Below, piece after piece: positions 1 to 8,730 of a stretch of DNA of 64,000 bases. Source of the DNA: Micromonospora sp. U21 (GTDB taxonomy: Bacteria > Actinomycetota > Actinomycetes > Mycobacteriales > Micromonosporaceae); assembly GCF_018070045.1 (NCBI RefSeq), contig NZ_JAGPYK010000002.1, positions 310,001 to 374,000 on the forward strand, in the 5' to 3' direction. The stretch's first letter is position 1. The number at the start of each line of letters is the position of its first letter. Made by a program: the position numbers and the translations under genes. A model generated the notes under the pieces. The model was not told the origin of the DNA. It did no database searches and saw only the letters and a program-made list of their open reading frames with translations.

Positions 1-843
1 GGTGGGTGGCTCGCCGCCGGTCACCGCCAACCTGGCCGCCTCGGCCATCGCCGCGCCGCTGCTGAACCGATCGAGCGGATCCTTGGCCAGTGCCTGGGAC
101 ACCAGGGCGCGGACCGCCTCCGGGATGTCGTGCGGCAGCTCCGGCGGCTCGTCGTCCAGATGCCGGACGGCGACCTGGAGCGGGTTGTCGCCCGTGAACG
201 GCGGACCGCCGGTGAGGCAGCAGTACGCCACCGCGCCCAGGGCGTAGATGTCGGTGGCGCCGCTGACCGGCCGGCCGGCAGCCTGCTCGGGCGCCATGTA
301 GAGGGCCGTGCCCGGCACCGCGTTGGTGCTGGTGATGCTGGTGACGTTGGTCGAACGGGCCACGCCGAAGTCCACCAGGACGACCGTGCCGTCCTCCTGC
401 ACCAGCAGGTTGCTGGGCTTGACGTCGCGGTGCACGATGCCGCCGCGGTGCGCCGCGTTCAGCGCCTGGGCCGCCTGGGCCACGATCGACGTCGTCTCGG
501 CCACGTCGAGCCGGCCGGCCGCCTCGATCCGCTTGGACAGCGGCTCGCCGTCGACGAACTCCATGACCAGGTAGTCGGCCCGACCGCCGTCGGGCAGGTC
601 GTCCTCGCCGCAGTCGTAGACCTGGACGATGCCCGGGTGCCGCAGCGCCGCCATGATCCGCGCCTCGGCCCGGAACCGGGCGATGAAGTCGGGGTCGGAG
701 ACCAGCGCCGGCAGCAGGACCTTGACCGCGACCTGACGGCCGAGGACCAGGTCGGAGGCACGCCAGACGTCGCCCATGCCGCCGGTGGCGACACGTTCGT
801 CAAGGCGGTACCGACCGCTGAGCACGACCTCCGAAGACAACAC
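1..843 (-). CDS. Serine/threonine protein kinase, Hanks type (catalytic domain; C-terminus cut off by window edge)
   Basis: Membrane-associated or cytosolic kinase that transfers phosphate from ATP to Ser/Thr of target proteins. The 281 visible residues are almost the whole kinase domain: glycine-rich loop VATGGMGDV near residues 18-26, catalytic lysine VAVK (about 41), HRDVKPSN (about 138-145), DFG (about 158-160), APE (about 184-186). All key residues are present, so it should be active. The GTG at 843 is chosen because it opens directly into a typical kinase N-terminus (GRYRLDERV). The reading frame is open at base 1, so any linker, membrane segment or PASTA/sensor domain lies outside the window. 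It is transcribed away from the sigma-factor gene at 1375, and the two share a 531-bp divergent intergenic region. Confidence 0.93.
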   Translation of the reverse strand, partial: MLSSEVVLSGRYRLDERVATGGMGDVWRASDLVLGRQVAVKVLLPALVSDPDFIARFRAEARIMAALRHPGIVQVYDCGEDDLPDGGRADYLVMEFVDGEPLSKRIEAAGRLDVAETTSIVAQAAQALNAAHRGGIVHRDVKPSNLLVQEDGTVVLVDFGVARSTNVTSITSTNAVPGTALYMAPEQAAGRPVSGATDIYALGAVAYCCLTGGPPFTGDNPLQVAVRHLDDEPPELPHDIPEAVRALVSQALAKDPLDRFSSGAAMAEAARLAVTGGEPPT

Positions 844-1374
844 GGCATTACCGTACCCAGAGCGGCGTGGAACGGCGCGCCGCGGCTGGTCGGCCGGGTG
901 GCCGTACCGGCCGGGCCATCCGGTCTGACCTGTGTGGACATGGACCGGGTTGTGACGCTGCGGCAACATTCTGTGACGAAACCCGACACACGGCGGCGTA
1001 CGCTTGCCCGGCGACGGCGGAAAAGCGCCCCTCGGGGCGCGGAGCGTCCGCTGGTCACGATCCGTTACGGCGACGCGCCGTTCGGCGGGCTAGATAATTG
1101 TCACTCTTCCGTGACGTGGTGCCGACTTGTCGCCCCTTTGGTTGCCTCCTAGCGTTAGCCCGGCTCGGGCCAGCCGGGGGGCAGCGCGTCGAGAACCGCC
1201 CGCCGTGGCGCTGGTCCAGACATCCCGCCCCGACCCACCATGGCGCGGGCGCGATCACGTTCGGCGGAGGGGCGGTGCGGTGCGGGAGCTGGTCGGGCCA
1301 ACGGTTCACGCCGCCTGGAACGCTCCGGTGCGGTGGATCCGGCCGGGGCGCCCCGGACGATCCGTGGCCCGCGG
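844..1374. other. Divergent intergenic region between kinase and sigma factor genes
   Basis: No convincing gene is seen in these 531 bp. Open frames here have no recognisable protein features. The only promoter-like signal picked out is at 1127-1155. Confidence 0.5.
1127..1155 (+). promoter_or_regulatory. Candidate promoter for the sigma-factor gene
   Basis: Reads ttgtcg, 17 bases, tagcgt. The -10 box fits the actinobacterial TAnnnT pattern and the spacing is ideal; the -35 is a weak match to TTGACA. It lies about 220 bp before the ATG at 1375, so the leader would be long. Inferred from sequence only. Confidence 0.35.
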
Positions 1375-2055
1375 ATGACCGGCGAGCTGTCGGAGGCGGT
1401 CACCGCAGCGCAGGACGGAGACGAGGACGCCTTCCGCTTTCTCTACCGCAGCCTCCAACCCGGTCTGCTGCGCTATCTGACCGCCCTGGTCGGCGCGGAC
1501 GCCGAGGACGTCGCGTCGGAGACCTGGCTGCAGATATCCCGCGACCTGCCCAGCTTCACCGGCGGCGAGTTCCGCGCCTGGACCGTCACCATCGCCCGCA
1601 ACCGGGCGATGGACCACCTGCGCCGGCTGCGCCGCCGACCGTCAATGCCGGTTCCGGTGCAGGCGCTCGCCGACCTGGCCGGCGACGCAGACACCGCTGA
1701 GCGGGCGGGCGAGACGATCGGCACCGAGGCGGCCCTGGCCCTGATCGCCACCCTGCCGCCCCGCGAGGCCGAGGCGGTCCTGTTGCGGGCCGTGATCGGC
1801 CTTGACGCGGAGTCCGCCGGCCGTGTGCTGGGCCGCCGGGCCGGCGCCGTCCGGACCGCGGCCCACCGAGGCCTGCGACGGCTCGCCGCCCTGATGGAAC
1901 GGCAGGAACCGGTCACGCCCCCGGCCGACGGTGTCGGGCCGTCCCTGGCCGCCGACGGCGTCGCGCCGTCGGTGGGCGACGAGGGTGTCCCGCCGCCCCG
2001 TCCGCGCACCGGCCGGTCCCCGCGGACGTCGCACGCTGAACCGGCGGACGGCTGA
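1375..2055 (+). CDS. ECF-like RNA polymerase sigma factor
   Basis: Alternative sigma factor of the sigma-70 ECF group, expected to direct RNA polymerase to a small regulon. The 226-aa protein has a region 2 (AFRFLYRSL, then DAEDVASETWLQ near residues 42-53, then FRAWTVTIARNRAMDHLRR) and a region 4 (LPPREAEAVLLR then a helix-turn-helix-like segment). Region 4 is followed by a Pro/Arg-rich tail of about 45 residues containing two near-repeats (PPADGVGPS, LAADGVAPS). The ATG at 1375 was chosen because homology begins here; an in-frame ATG at 1240 would add 45 low-complexity residues. No strong ribosome site is visible. The next gene starts 1-16 bases after its stop, so the pair is probably co-transcribed. 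Confidence 0.85.
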   Translation: MTGELSEAVTAAQDGDEDAFRFLYRSLQPGLLRYLTALVGADAEDVASETWLQISRDLPSFTGGEFRAWTVTIARNRAMDHLRRLRRRPSMPVPVQALADLAGDADTAERAGETIGTEAALALIATLPPREAEAVLLRAVIGLDAESAGRVLGRRAGAVRTAAHRGLRRLAALMERQEPVTPPADGVGPSLAADGVAPSVGDEGVPPPRPRTGRSPRTSHAEPADG

Positions 2056-2071
2056 CGTGAGGGGATTCCGG

Positions 2072-2872
2072 ATGAACCCGAACCGGTCCGACCGAGGGGC
2101 CGAGCGAGCCGAGACCGAACGGCTGCTCGACGCGACCCGCGCCGGCGCTGCGCCGGACGAGGTCCGCACGTCCACCCCCGCCGACCCGGACGCCGTGACG
2201 GCCGAGGTCCGCGCGTCCACCCCCGCCGACCCCGACGTGAACGTGGCGTACCCGCTGGCCCGGCTTCTCGCCGCGGCCGCCGGCCCCGCCCGGCCCGGCG
2301 AGCTGGCCGGTGAGGAGGCCGCACTGGCCGCGTTCCGGGCCGCTCGGGCCAACCCGGCGCCCACCGTGGCCCGTCGGCCGCACCGTCGCCGGCTGACCAC
2401 CAGCGCGGTGGCCTGGACAGGCGCGCTGGCGGCCACCGCGACCGCGGGCGCCGCGTTCGCGGCGGTCACCCTGGACCGGGCGCCGGACCCGGTTCCGGTG
2501 CCACCCAGCAGCCCGTCGCCGACCCTCAGCGACGTCGAGGCGACCCCGTCCCTCGACCGCACCGCCGCGCCCAGCCGGTCCACGCCCGGCACGCCGTCCG
2601 CCACCAGCACGCCGTCCACGATCGGCACACCCTCCGCGGGCGCGGCGAACGTCGACCAGTTGCGCGGACTGTGCCGTGCCTGGCAGGCCAAGAAGCCCGA
2701 GCAGCGGGACAGGGCGCTGCGGACGCCAACCTTCCAGGAGCTGGTGACCGCCGCCGGCGGCGCCGGCGAGGTCGAGGCGTACTGCCAGCGGTTGGCGCCC
2801 GAGGCGAAGCCGTCCACATCGGCGAAGGTCAAGCCGTCACACCCGGCGACCGGCCGGCCCGCCCCGGAGTGA
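2072..2872 (+). CDS. Single-span membrane protein encoded behind the sigma factor
   Basis: Function not recognised. The 266-aa product has an N-terminal cytoplasmic part with two tandem copies of a (T/A)EVR(T/A)STPADPD unit near residues 28-50, one membrane helix (SAVAWTGALAATATAGAAF, about residues 112-130), and a Ser/Thr/Pro-rich outer segment ending in a small Cys-containing domain (LRGLCRAW ... EAYCQRL). Position directly after an ECF sigma factor, plus the cytoplasm-membrane-exterior layout, suggests an anti-sigma factor or surface sensor. No zinc-binding HxxxCxxC anti-sigma motif is visible, so this is inference. An in-frame GTG at 2057 is an alternative start. Confidence 0.7.
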   Translation: MNPNRSDRGAERAETERLLDATRAGAAPDEVRTSTPADPDAVTAEVRASTPADPDVNVAYPLARLLAAAAGPARPGELAGEEAALAAFRAARANPAPTVARRPHRRRLTTSAVAWTGALAATATAGAAFAAVTLDRAPDPVPVPPSSPSPTLSDVEATPSLDRTAAPSRSTPGTPSATSTPSTIGTPSAGAANVDQLRGLCRAWQAKKPEQRDRALRTPTFQELVTAAGGAGEVEAYCQRLAPEAKPSTSAKVKPSHPATGRPAPE

Positions 2873-3033
2873 GCGTCCGACGGCCGGGGGCGTTCGTTCC
2901 GCCCTGCACCGGGAAATTCGTCTGTTAGACAGAGGTTGGTGGCGCCGCGGACGGCCCCCGACGGTGTCGGTGGGTGGGTGGGTTTACGGTGGCACAGTGT
3001 TCCGGAGCCGGCGCACGGAGAGGAGCCCGACCG

Positions 3034-4269
3034 GTGGTGACGTCGCCCGAGCTGGACCGCAGCGCGATCCTCCGCGAGTCCGGTGCCGCAGGCCGGCACC
3101 TCGCCCGGATCTGCTTCAAGACCGGCCCACCCACCCGCACCGGTGTCGAACTGGAATGGACCGTGCACGACGCCGCCGACCCCGCCCGACCCGTCGATCC
3201 GGCCAGGCTGCGGGCGGCGCTGGGGCGGCACAGCCCCGTCACGCTGGACGCCACCAGCCCGGCCGAGCCGCTGCGACACGGCGGCACGGTGACCGTGGAG
3301 CCGGGCGGCCAGCTCGAGATCTCCACCCCGCCGCGCTCCTCGATCGCCTCGTTGATCCAGGCCACCGAGGCCGACATCGCCCAGGTCACCGACCTGTTGG
3401 CTGCCGCCGGGTTGATCCTCGGCCGCAGCGGCATCGACCCGCACCGCCGGCCTCGCCCGGTGCTGGAAACTCCCCGCTACCGCGCCATGCGTGGCGCCTT
3501 CGACCGACGCGGCCCGGCCGGCCGGACGATGATGTACAGCACCGCCGGCCTGCAGGTCTGCCTCGACGCCGGCGAGCCGGACCAGGTCGCCGCGCGGTGG
3601 TCCGCAGCCCACGCGGTCGGCCCGCCGCTGCTCGCGGCCTTCGCCTCCGCCAGCCGGCACGCCGGGCGGCGCACCGGCTGGGCCTCCGCCCGGATGGCCG
3701 CCTGGCTGGCCATCGATCCGGCCCGCACCCGCCCCGTCTGGGCGCCGGGCCGCGCCGACGATGACCCGACCGCCACCTGGATCCGGTACGTGCTCGCCGC
3801 GCCGTTGCTCTGCCTGCGCCGGCACGGCCCGGACTGGACCCCGCCACCCGGCGTGACCTTCGCCGACTGGCTCGACGGCGCGCTGCCCCGCCCACCCACC
3901 ACCGACGACCTCGACTACCACGTCAGCACCCTCTTCCCGCCGGTGCGTCCGCGCGGCTACCTGGAGCTGCGTTACCTGGACGCCCAGCCCGGCCGGGACT
4001 GGCGGCTCCCGACGGCGGTGCTGACCGCCCTGTTCGCCGATCCGGGCACCGTTCGCGCGGCGTACGCGATCGGCGCGCCGGTGGCGCACCGCTGGTCGGC
4101 CGCCGCCCGGCACGGCCTGGCCGACCCGGCCCTGGCCACCGCCGCGGCGGCGCTCTTCGACCTGGCCCTGACCACACTGGCCCGGCTCGACCTGCCGGGC
4201 GGCACCCACGACGAGATCCAGCGTGACGTACGCCGGCGGCTGGCCGCCGCGGAAAGGGGAGACCGGTGA
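3034..4269 (+). CDS. egtA: Glutamate-cysteine ligase EgtA (ergothioneine biosynthesis)
   Basis: Makes gamma-glutamylcysteine from L-glutamate and L-cysteine with ATP, supplying the thiol donor for the EgtB step. The 411-aa length suits the family. The N-terminal GVELEWTVHD and the LELRYLDAQP segment (about residue 309) are typical of actinobacterial EgtA/GCS2-like ligases, and GGQLEISTPP (about 90-99) is the glutamate/ATP-site region. The tandem GTG codons at 3034 and 3037 sit about 8 bases after a ggagaggag ribosome site. Its stop codon overlaps the first GTG of the repeat that leads into egtB. First gene of the four-gene ergothioneine operon. Confidence 0.92.
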   Translation: MVTSPELDRSAILRESGAAGRHLARICFKTGPPTRTGVELEWTVHDAADPARPVDPARLRAALGRHSPVTLDATSPAEPLRHGGTVTVEPGGQLEISTPPRSSIASLIQATEADIAQVTDLLAAAGLILGRSGIDPHRRPRPVLETPRYRAMRGAFDRRGPAGRTMMYSTAGLQVCLDAGEPDQVAARWSAAHAVGPPLLAAFASASRHAGRRTGWASARMAAWLAIDPARTRPVWAPGRADDDPTATWIRYVLAAPLLCLRRHGPDWTPPPGVTFADWLDGALPRPPTTDDLDYHVSTLFPPVRPRGYLELRYLDAQPGRDWRLPTAVLTALFADPGTVRAAYAIGAPVAHRWSAAARHGLADPALATAAAALFDLALTTLARLDLPGGTHDEIQRDVRRRLAAAERGDR

Positions 4270-4385
4270 GCGCGAGGAGTGAGCCGGGGTTGCGAGCCCC
4301 GCAGCCGGGAACGAATGGCGATGCGGTGAGCGCGAGGAGTGAGCCGGGGTTGCGAGCCCCGCAGTCGGGAACGAAAGGCGACGCG
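4266..4385 (+). repeat. In-frame tandem 60-bp repeat at the egtA/egtB junction
   Basis: Two consecutive 60-bp units (4266-4325 and 4326-4385) differ at only four positions. Each begins gtgagcgcgaggagtgag and ends just before another GTG. Because 60 is a multiple of three, the frame stays open through both units into egtB. Each unit begins with a usable GTG, so initiation at 4266 would add two 20-residue copies beginning (M/V)SARSEPGLRAPQ to EgtB. The first GTG overlaps the egtA stop as GTGA. Confidence 0.9.
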
Positions 4386-5723
4386 GTGACCGCGAGCACG
4401 ACAGGTCACGCCGACGGGGAGCGGTTGCGCGTCCGGATCGCGGCGGAGCTGGCGCGGGCCCGGTCCCGCACCACGCTGCTGACCGAGGTGGTCGACGACG
4501 CCGACCTGATGCGCCAGCACTCGCCGCTGATGTCGCCGCTGGTGTGGGACCTGGCGCACGTCGGCAACCAGGAGGAGCTCTGGCTGGTCCGCGACGTCGG
4601 GGGCCGCGAGCCGGTCCGGTGCGACATCGACGAGCTGTACGACGCGTTCAAGCAACCCCGCCGCGACCGGCCCGCGCTGCCCCTGCTGCCACCCGCGGAG
4701 GCACGCGCCTACCTGGGCACGGTCCGGGACAAGGTGCACGACCTGCTCGACGCGGTGACCTTCACCGAGCGGCCGCTGCTCGCCGACGGGTTCGCCTTCG
4801 GGATGATCGTCCAGCACGAGCAGCAGCACGACGAGACGATGCTCGCCACCCACCAGCTGCGCTCGGGGCCGGCGGTACTGCACGCCCCATCCCCGCCGGA
4901 GCCACCCGTCGGGGTCGCCGGGGAGGTGCTGGTGCCGGCCGGCCCGTTCACCATGGGCACCGACACCGACCCGTGGGCACTGGACAACGAGCGCCCCGCG
5001 CACCGCGTCGACCTGCCCGCGTACCTCATCGACGCCACCCCGGTCACCAACGGCCAGTACCAGGCCTTCATCGCCGACGGTGGCTACACCGACCCGCGCT
5101 GGTGGAGCCCCGCCGGCTGGGCGCACCGGCTTCAGCAGGAGCTCAGCGCGCCGATGCACTGGCGCCCCGACGGCGACGGCTGGTCGTACCAGCGGTTCGG
5201 CCGGTGGGACCGGGTCCGCGCCGACGAGCCGGTGGTGCACGTGTGCTGGTACGAGGCCGAGGCGTACGCGGCGTGGGCCGGCAAGCGGCTGCCGACCGAG
5301 GCGGAGTGGGAGAAGGCGGCCCGTTGGGACCCGGTGACCGGGCGGTCCCGCCGCTACCCGTGGGGCGACGACGACCCGACCGACGCCCACGCGAACCTCG
5401 GCCAACGCCACCTGCGGCCGGCGCCGGTGGGCGCGTATCCGGTCGGCGCCTCACCGCTGGGCGTGCACCAGCTCATCGGTGACGTCTGGGAGTGGACCTC
5501 GACGGCCTTCCGCGGGCATCCCGGCTTCACCGCATTCCCGTACCGCGAATACTCGGAGGTCTTCTTCGGCGACGACCACCGGGTGCTGCGCGGCGGCTCG
5601 TTCGGCACCGACCGGTCGGCCTGCCGGGGCACCTTCCGCAACTGGGACTATCCGGTCCGGCGGCAGATCTTCAGCGGCTTCCGCTGCGCCCGCGACGCGC
5701 GTCCGGACGAGTCGCACCGGTGA
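4386..5723 (+). CDS. egtB: Hercynine oxygenase EgtB (sulfoxide synthase)
   Basis: Non-heme iron enzyme that uses O2 to join hercynine and gamma-glutamylcysteine, giving the sulfoxide intermediate of ergothioneine. From GTG 4386 the protein has 445 aa: an N-terminal DinB-like domain with DLAHVGNQEE (about 55-64) and QHEQQHDE (about 143-150) supplying the three iron-binding histidines, then a formylglycine-generating-enzyme-like domain (VPAGPFTMGTD ... GDVWEWT ... VLRGGSFGTD ... FSGFRCAR). The start is placed after the tandem repeat because homology begins there. Starts at 4266 or 4326 are also open and would add 40 or 20 residues. It overlaps nothing downstream; egtC begins 40 bp later. Confidence 0.95.
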   Translation: MTASTTGHADGERLRVRIAAELARARSRTTLLTEVVDDADLMRQHSPLMSPLVWDLAHVGNQEELWLVRDVGGREPVRCDIDELYDAFKQPRRDRPALPLLPPAEARAYLGTVRDKVHDLLDAVTFTERPLLADGFAFGMIVQHEQQHDETMLATHQLRSGPAVLHAPSPPEPPVGVAGEVLVPAGPFTMGTDTDPWALDNERPAHRVDLPAYLIDATPVTNGQYQAFIADGGYTDPRWWSPAGWAHRLQQELSAPMHWRPDGDGWSYQRFGRWDRVRADEPVVHVCWYEAEAYAAWAGKRLPTEAEWEKAARWDPVTGRSRRYPWGDDDPTDAHANLGQRHLRPAPVGAYPVGASPLGVHQLIGDVWEWTSTAFRGHPGFTAFPYREYSEVFFGDDHRVLRGGSFGTDRSACRGTFRNWDYPVRRQIFSGFRCARDARPDESHR

Positions 5724-5763
5724 TCCGCCGGGCCACAGGCGAGCCGGCCGGCGGGGTGCGCTG

Positions 5764-6510
5764 ATGTGTCGCCACCTGGCCTACCTGGGGCCTCCGGTCG
5801 CCCTGGCCGAGTTGCTGTTCGATCCTCCGTACTCGCTGGTGCGGCAGTCCTGGGCGCCCCGCGACATGCGCGGCGGCGGCACGATCAACGCCGACGGGTT
5901 CGGCATCGGCTGGTACCCGGGCGACGGCGACCCGGTGCGCTACCGGCGGGCCCAGCCGATCTGGAGCGACCCGACCATCGCCCAGCTCGCGGCGGTGACC
6001 CGCGCCGGTGCGGTGCTCGCCGCGGTCCGCTCGGCCACCGTCGGGATGGCGGTGCTCGACGGCGCCGCCGCGCCGTTCGCCGAGGGGCGGTGGCTGTTCA
6101 GCCACAACGGGGTGGTGCGCGGCTGGCCGGACGCCGTGGTGCCGCTCGCCGCCGGCCTGCCGGTGCGCGACCTGCTCACTCTGGACGCCGCCACCGACTC
6201 GGCGCTGCTGTGGGCGCTGGTCCGGCAGCGGCTGCGCGCCGGCACAGATCCGGCGGAGGCGGTCGGGCGGACGGTGGCCGACGTCGCCGCGGCGGCGCCG
6301 GGGTCGCGGCTCAACCTGCTGCTCACCGACGGGCGCCGGGCGGTGGCCAGCGTGGCTGGGCACGCCCTGTCGGTACGCGCGGTGGCCGGCTCGGTGCTGC
6401 TCGCCTCCGAGCCGCATGACGAGGACCCCGGATGGCGGCCGGTGCCGGAGGGGCACCTGGTGACCGCCACTGCGAGCGAGGTGCGAGTGAGCCCACTGCC
6501 GACCCGGTGA
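5764..6510 (+). CDS. egtC: Gamma-glutamyl hercynylcysteine S-oxide hydrolase EgtC
   Basis: Class-II glutamine-amidotransferase-fold hydrolase that removes the glutamyl group from the EgtB product. The 248-aa protein starts MCRHLAYLG, where Cys2 becomes the N-terminal nucleophile after Met removal. [10 protein letters not shown] (about residues 112-121) and GFGIGWY (about 46-52) are family hallmarks. The ATG at 5764 is fixed by the need for that Cys2. It lies between egtB and egtD in the order found in actinobacterial ergothioneine operons. Confidence 0.95.
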   Translation: MCRHLAYLGPPVALAELLFDPPYSLVRQSWAPRDMRGGGTINADGFGIGWYPGDGDPVRYRRAQPIWSDPTIAQLAAVTRAGAVLAAVRSATVGMAVLDGAAAPFAEGRWLFSHNGVVRGWPDAVVPLAAGLPVRDLLTLDAATDSALLWALVRQRLRAGTDPAEAVGRTVADVAAAAPGSRLNLLLTDGRRAVASVAGHALSVRAVAGSVLLASEPHDEDPGWRPVPEGHLVTATASEVRVSPLPTR

Positions 6511-6559
6511 GCCGCACCGGTGGGGCACGCGACGGTTGACCGAACAGAGAGGCGATGTG

Positions 6560-7525
6560 ATGACGGCGGAACCGCTGGAGATCTACCTCGAGGAGCAGGA
6601 CCTGGACCGTGGGCTGCGCCAGGACGTCCGGGCCGGGCTGAGCGCCGAGCCGAAGTGGCTGCCGCCGAAGTGGTTCTACGACGCCCGGGGCAGCGAGCTG
6701 TTCGAGGAGATCACCCGCTTGCCCGAGTACTACCCGACCCGGGCCGAGCGGGCTGTGCTGATCGAGCGGGCTCCCGACATCGCGGCGCTGACCGGGGCCA
6801 AGACCCTGATCGAGCTGGGCTCCGGCTCGTCGGAGAAGACCCGGCTGCTGCTGGACGCCTTCACCCGCCAGGGCGGGCTGGGCACCTTCGTCCCCCTCGA
6901 CGTGTCGGTCAGCGCGCTGCGTGGGTCCACCGCCGAGATCGCCGCCGACTATCCGGGGCTGCGGGTCCGCGGCATCGTCGGGGACTTCACCCGGCAGTTG
7001 GACCGGCTGCCCACCGGCGGCCGGCGGTTGGTGGTGTTCCTCGGCGGCACCATCGGCAACCTCCTGCCGGCCGAGCGGGCCGAGTTCCTGGCCGCGATGC
7101 GCGCCGCGCTGGAGGTCGGCGACTGGCTGCTGCTCGGCACCGACCTGGTGAAGGATCCCTCGGTGACCGTGCCCGCGTACGACGACGCGGCCGGGGTGAC
7201 GGCCGAGTTCAACCGGAACGTTCTGCACGTGATCAACCGGGAACTGGGCGCCGGCTTCGATCCGGACGCGTTCGAGCACGTCGCCCGCTGGGATCCGGAC
7301 CACGAGTGGATCGAGATGCGGCTGCGGGCGACCCGGCGGATGCGGGTCCGGGTGCTGGACCTGACCGTGGAGTTTGCCGCGGGTGAGGAGCTGCGCACGG
7401 AGGTCTCGGCGAAGTTCCGCCCGGCGGGGGTGGCCGCCGAGCTGACCGCGGCCGGCTTTGTCGCGGCGGAGTTCTGGACTGACCCGGAGGGGCTCTTCGG
7501 GGTCACCCTGGCCCAGGCGCGGTGA
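6560..7525 (+). CDS. egtD: Histidine N-alpha-methyltransferase EgtD
   Basis: SAM-dependent enzyme that trimethylates L-histidine to hercynine, the first committed ergothioneine precursor. The 321-aa length suits the family. [11 protein letters not shown] precedes the SAM-binding loop [10 protein letters not shown] (about residues 80-89), and [10 protein letters not shown] (about 154-163) is the conserved histidine/SAM site strand. An agagagg ribosome site lies 7 bases before ATG 6560; GTG 6557 is equally placed. It ends the operon. No egtE (PLP C-S lyase) follows, so the last step must be done by a lyase encoded elsewhere. Confidence 0.95.
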   Translation: MTAEPLEIYLEEQDLDRGLRQDVRAGLSAEPKWLPPKWFYDARGSELFEEITRLPEYYPTRAERAVLIERAPDIAALTGAKTLIELGSGSSEKTRLLLDAFTRQGGLGTFVPLDVSVSALRGSTAEIAADYPGLRVRGIVGDFTRQLDRLPTGGRRLVVFLGGTIGNLLPAERAEFLAAMRAALEVGDWLLLGTDLVKDPSVTVPAYDDAAGVTAEFNRNVLHVINRELGAGFDPDAFEHVARWDPDHEWIEMRLRATRRMRVRVLDLTVEFAAGEELRTEVSAKFRPAGVAAELTAAGFVAAEFWTDPEGLFGVTLAQAR

Positions 7526-7576
7526 GCCTGTTCACCCGCCCGGGCCGGCCTGGACGGTGATCGGCTAGGCTGATCG

Positions 7577-7676
7577 CGCGAAGGGGAGTAGCCCCCAATG
7601 TCGTGGTCGACATACTGGTGCGTTCCGCATCCGGCCACGCGGCCCCGGTCTCCGGGGCGGGCGAGACCTTCGACTC
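7577..7676 (+). ncRNA. yybP-ykoY family Mn2+ riboswitch
   Basis: The leader of the GDT1-family gene carries the conserved blocks of this aptamer in the right order: aaggggagtagc (7581-7592), gtcgacatactgg (7606-7618) and ggcgagacctt (7660-7670), with GC-rich helices between them. The class binds Mn2+ and switches on Mn exporters, including GDT1/MntP-type genes. A candidate -10 (taggct, 7566-7571) would start the RNA at the aptamer edge. The downstream segment ctcctcccggcatgatcggg ends in the ribosome site of the gene, so an SD-masking hairpin is plausible. The aptamer is seen; the switching mechanism is inferred. Confidence 0.88.
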
Positions 7677-7740
7677 AGGCTGTTGCAGCCGGGTCGAGGG
7701 CGCCCCTGTACCTCCTCCCGGCATGATCGGGAAGGGTGTC

Positions 7741-8328
7741 ATGGAAGGATTCTTCGCCGCGCTGGTCATCAGCTTCGGCGTCATCTTCGTCGCCGAGCTG
7801 GGGGACAAGTCCCAGTTGATGGCGCTGACCTTCGCCACGCGGTTCCGGCCGGTGCCGGTGCTGATCGGCATCACCGTCGCCACGGCGGTGGTGCACCTGG
7901 CGTCGGTCGCCATCGGCTCGGGTCTCGGCGCCGTGCTGCCCACCGAGTGGATCACCCTGGTGGCCGGCCTGGCGTTCCTCGCCTTCGGCGCGTGGACCCT
8001 GCGCGGGGACAGCCTGACCGACGAGGAGAAGCGCAAGGCCGAGAAGACCAGCAAGTCCGCGATCGTCGCGGTCTCGGTGGCGTTCTTCCTGGCCGAACTG
8101 GGCGACAAGACGATGCTCGCCACGATCACGCTGGCCACCAAGTACGGCTGGTTCGGCACCTGGCTCGGCTCGACGATCGGCATGGTGGCCGCGGACGCGC
8201 TGGCCATCCTGGTCGGCCGGATGCTCGGCCGCCGCCTGCCGGAGAAGGCCATCAAGTACGGCGCCGCGGTGCTCTTCGCCATCTGCGGCCTCTGGCTGAT
8301 CCTGGAGGCGGTGAGCCAGCTGACCTGA
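7741..8328 (+). CDS. GDT1/TMEM165 family (UPF0016) cation transporter, probable Mn2+ exporter
   Basis: Polytopic inner-membrane protein of 195 aa with the two inverted family signatures E-x-G-D-K-(S/T): ELGDKSQLM near residue 19 and ELGDKTMLA near residue 119, each in a three-helix half. Members exchange Mn2+ or Ca2+ for protons. ATG 7741 is chosen because it follows gggaaggg at 7729-7736 and opens straight into the first helix. The Mn2+-sensing riboswitch just upstream strongly supports manganese export as its task: high Mn2+ should raise expression. Confidence 0.93.
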   Translation: MEGFFAALVISFGVIFVAELGDKSQLMALTFATRFRPVPVLIGITVATAVVHLASVAIGSGLGAVLPTEWITLVAGLAFLAFGAWTLRGDSLTDEEKRKAEKTSKSAIVAVSVAFFLAELGDKTMLATITLATKYGWFGTWLGSTIGMVAADALAILVGRMLGRRLPEKAIKYGAAVLFAICGLWLILEAVSQLT

Positions 8329-8367
8329 TTGCCGACTACCTGCCCCGGTGGCGGGTAACGGCCCGGG

Positions 8368-8730
8368 GTGGAGGCGGCGGAGCTACTGCGCCAGGGCGAC
8401 GCGGTGCTGGTCGCCGTGGTGGAGGTCGCGGGCGCTCTGGTGATCTTCGTCGGCGCGGTGTGGGCGGCGGTGCGGTTCGTGGTCGAGGGGCTGCGACGCC
8501 GTACCGCCGCTGTCTTCACCCCGATCCGGCTCTCTCTGGGCCGGTTTCTCACTCTCGGCCTGGAGTTTCAGCTGGCGGCCGACGTGTTGCGCACCGCGGT
8601 GTCCCCGTCGTTCACCCAGATCGGCCAGCTCGCCGCGATCGCCACGATCCGGACGGCGCTGAACTACTTCCTGGGCCGGGAGATCCGTCAGGAGCAGCGG
8701 CAGGTGGCCGAGGGTGAGCGCCCGACATGA
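8368..8730 (+). CDS. DUF1622-type small membrane protein
   Basis: A 120-aa membrane protein with one long N-terminal helix (VAVVEVAGALVIFVGAVWAA), an amphipathic middle and a second hydrophobic stretch (FTQIGQLAAIATIRTALNYF). The (T/S)xxQIGxLxxIxxIRTxLNYFLxRE pattern is typical of DUF1622. Biochemical function is unknown. The start is GTG 8368, 39 bases after the GDT1 gene. Its stop overlaps the next ATG (ATGA), so the two are translationally coupled. Confidence 0.75.
   Translation: MEAAELLRQGDAVLVAVVEVAGALVIFVGAVWAAVRFVVEGLRRRTAAVFTPIRLSLGRFLTLGLEFQLAADVLRTAVSPSFTQIGQLAAIATIRTALNYFLGREIRQEQRQVAEGERPT

Noticed and set aside
1642..4209. Very long antisense open frame (over 850 codons) opposite the sigma factor and egtA
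   Set aside because: High GC depletes stop codons on the opposite strand. The text is low-complexity Arg/Gly/Ala, has no domain, and the sense genes are unmistakable.
7526..7740. egtE as a fifth ergothioneine gene
   Set aside because: The sequence after egtD is the riboswitch and the GDT1 gene. No PLP-dependent lyase is encoded in the cluster.
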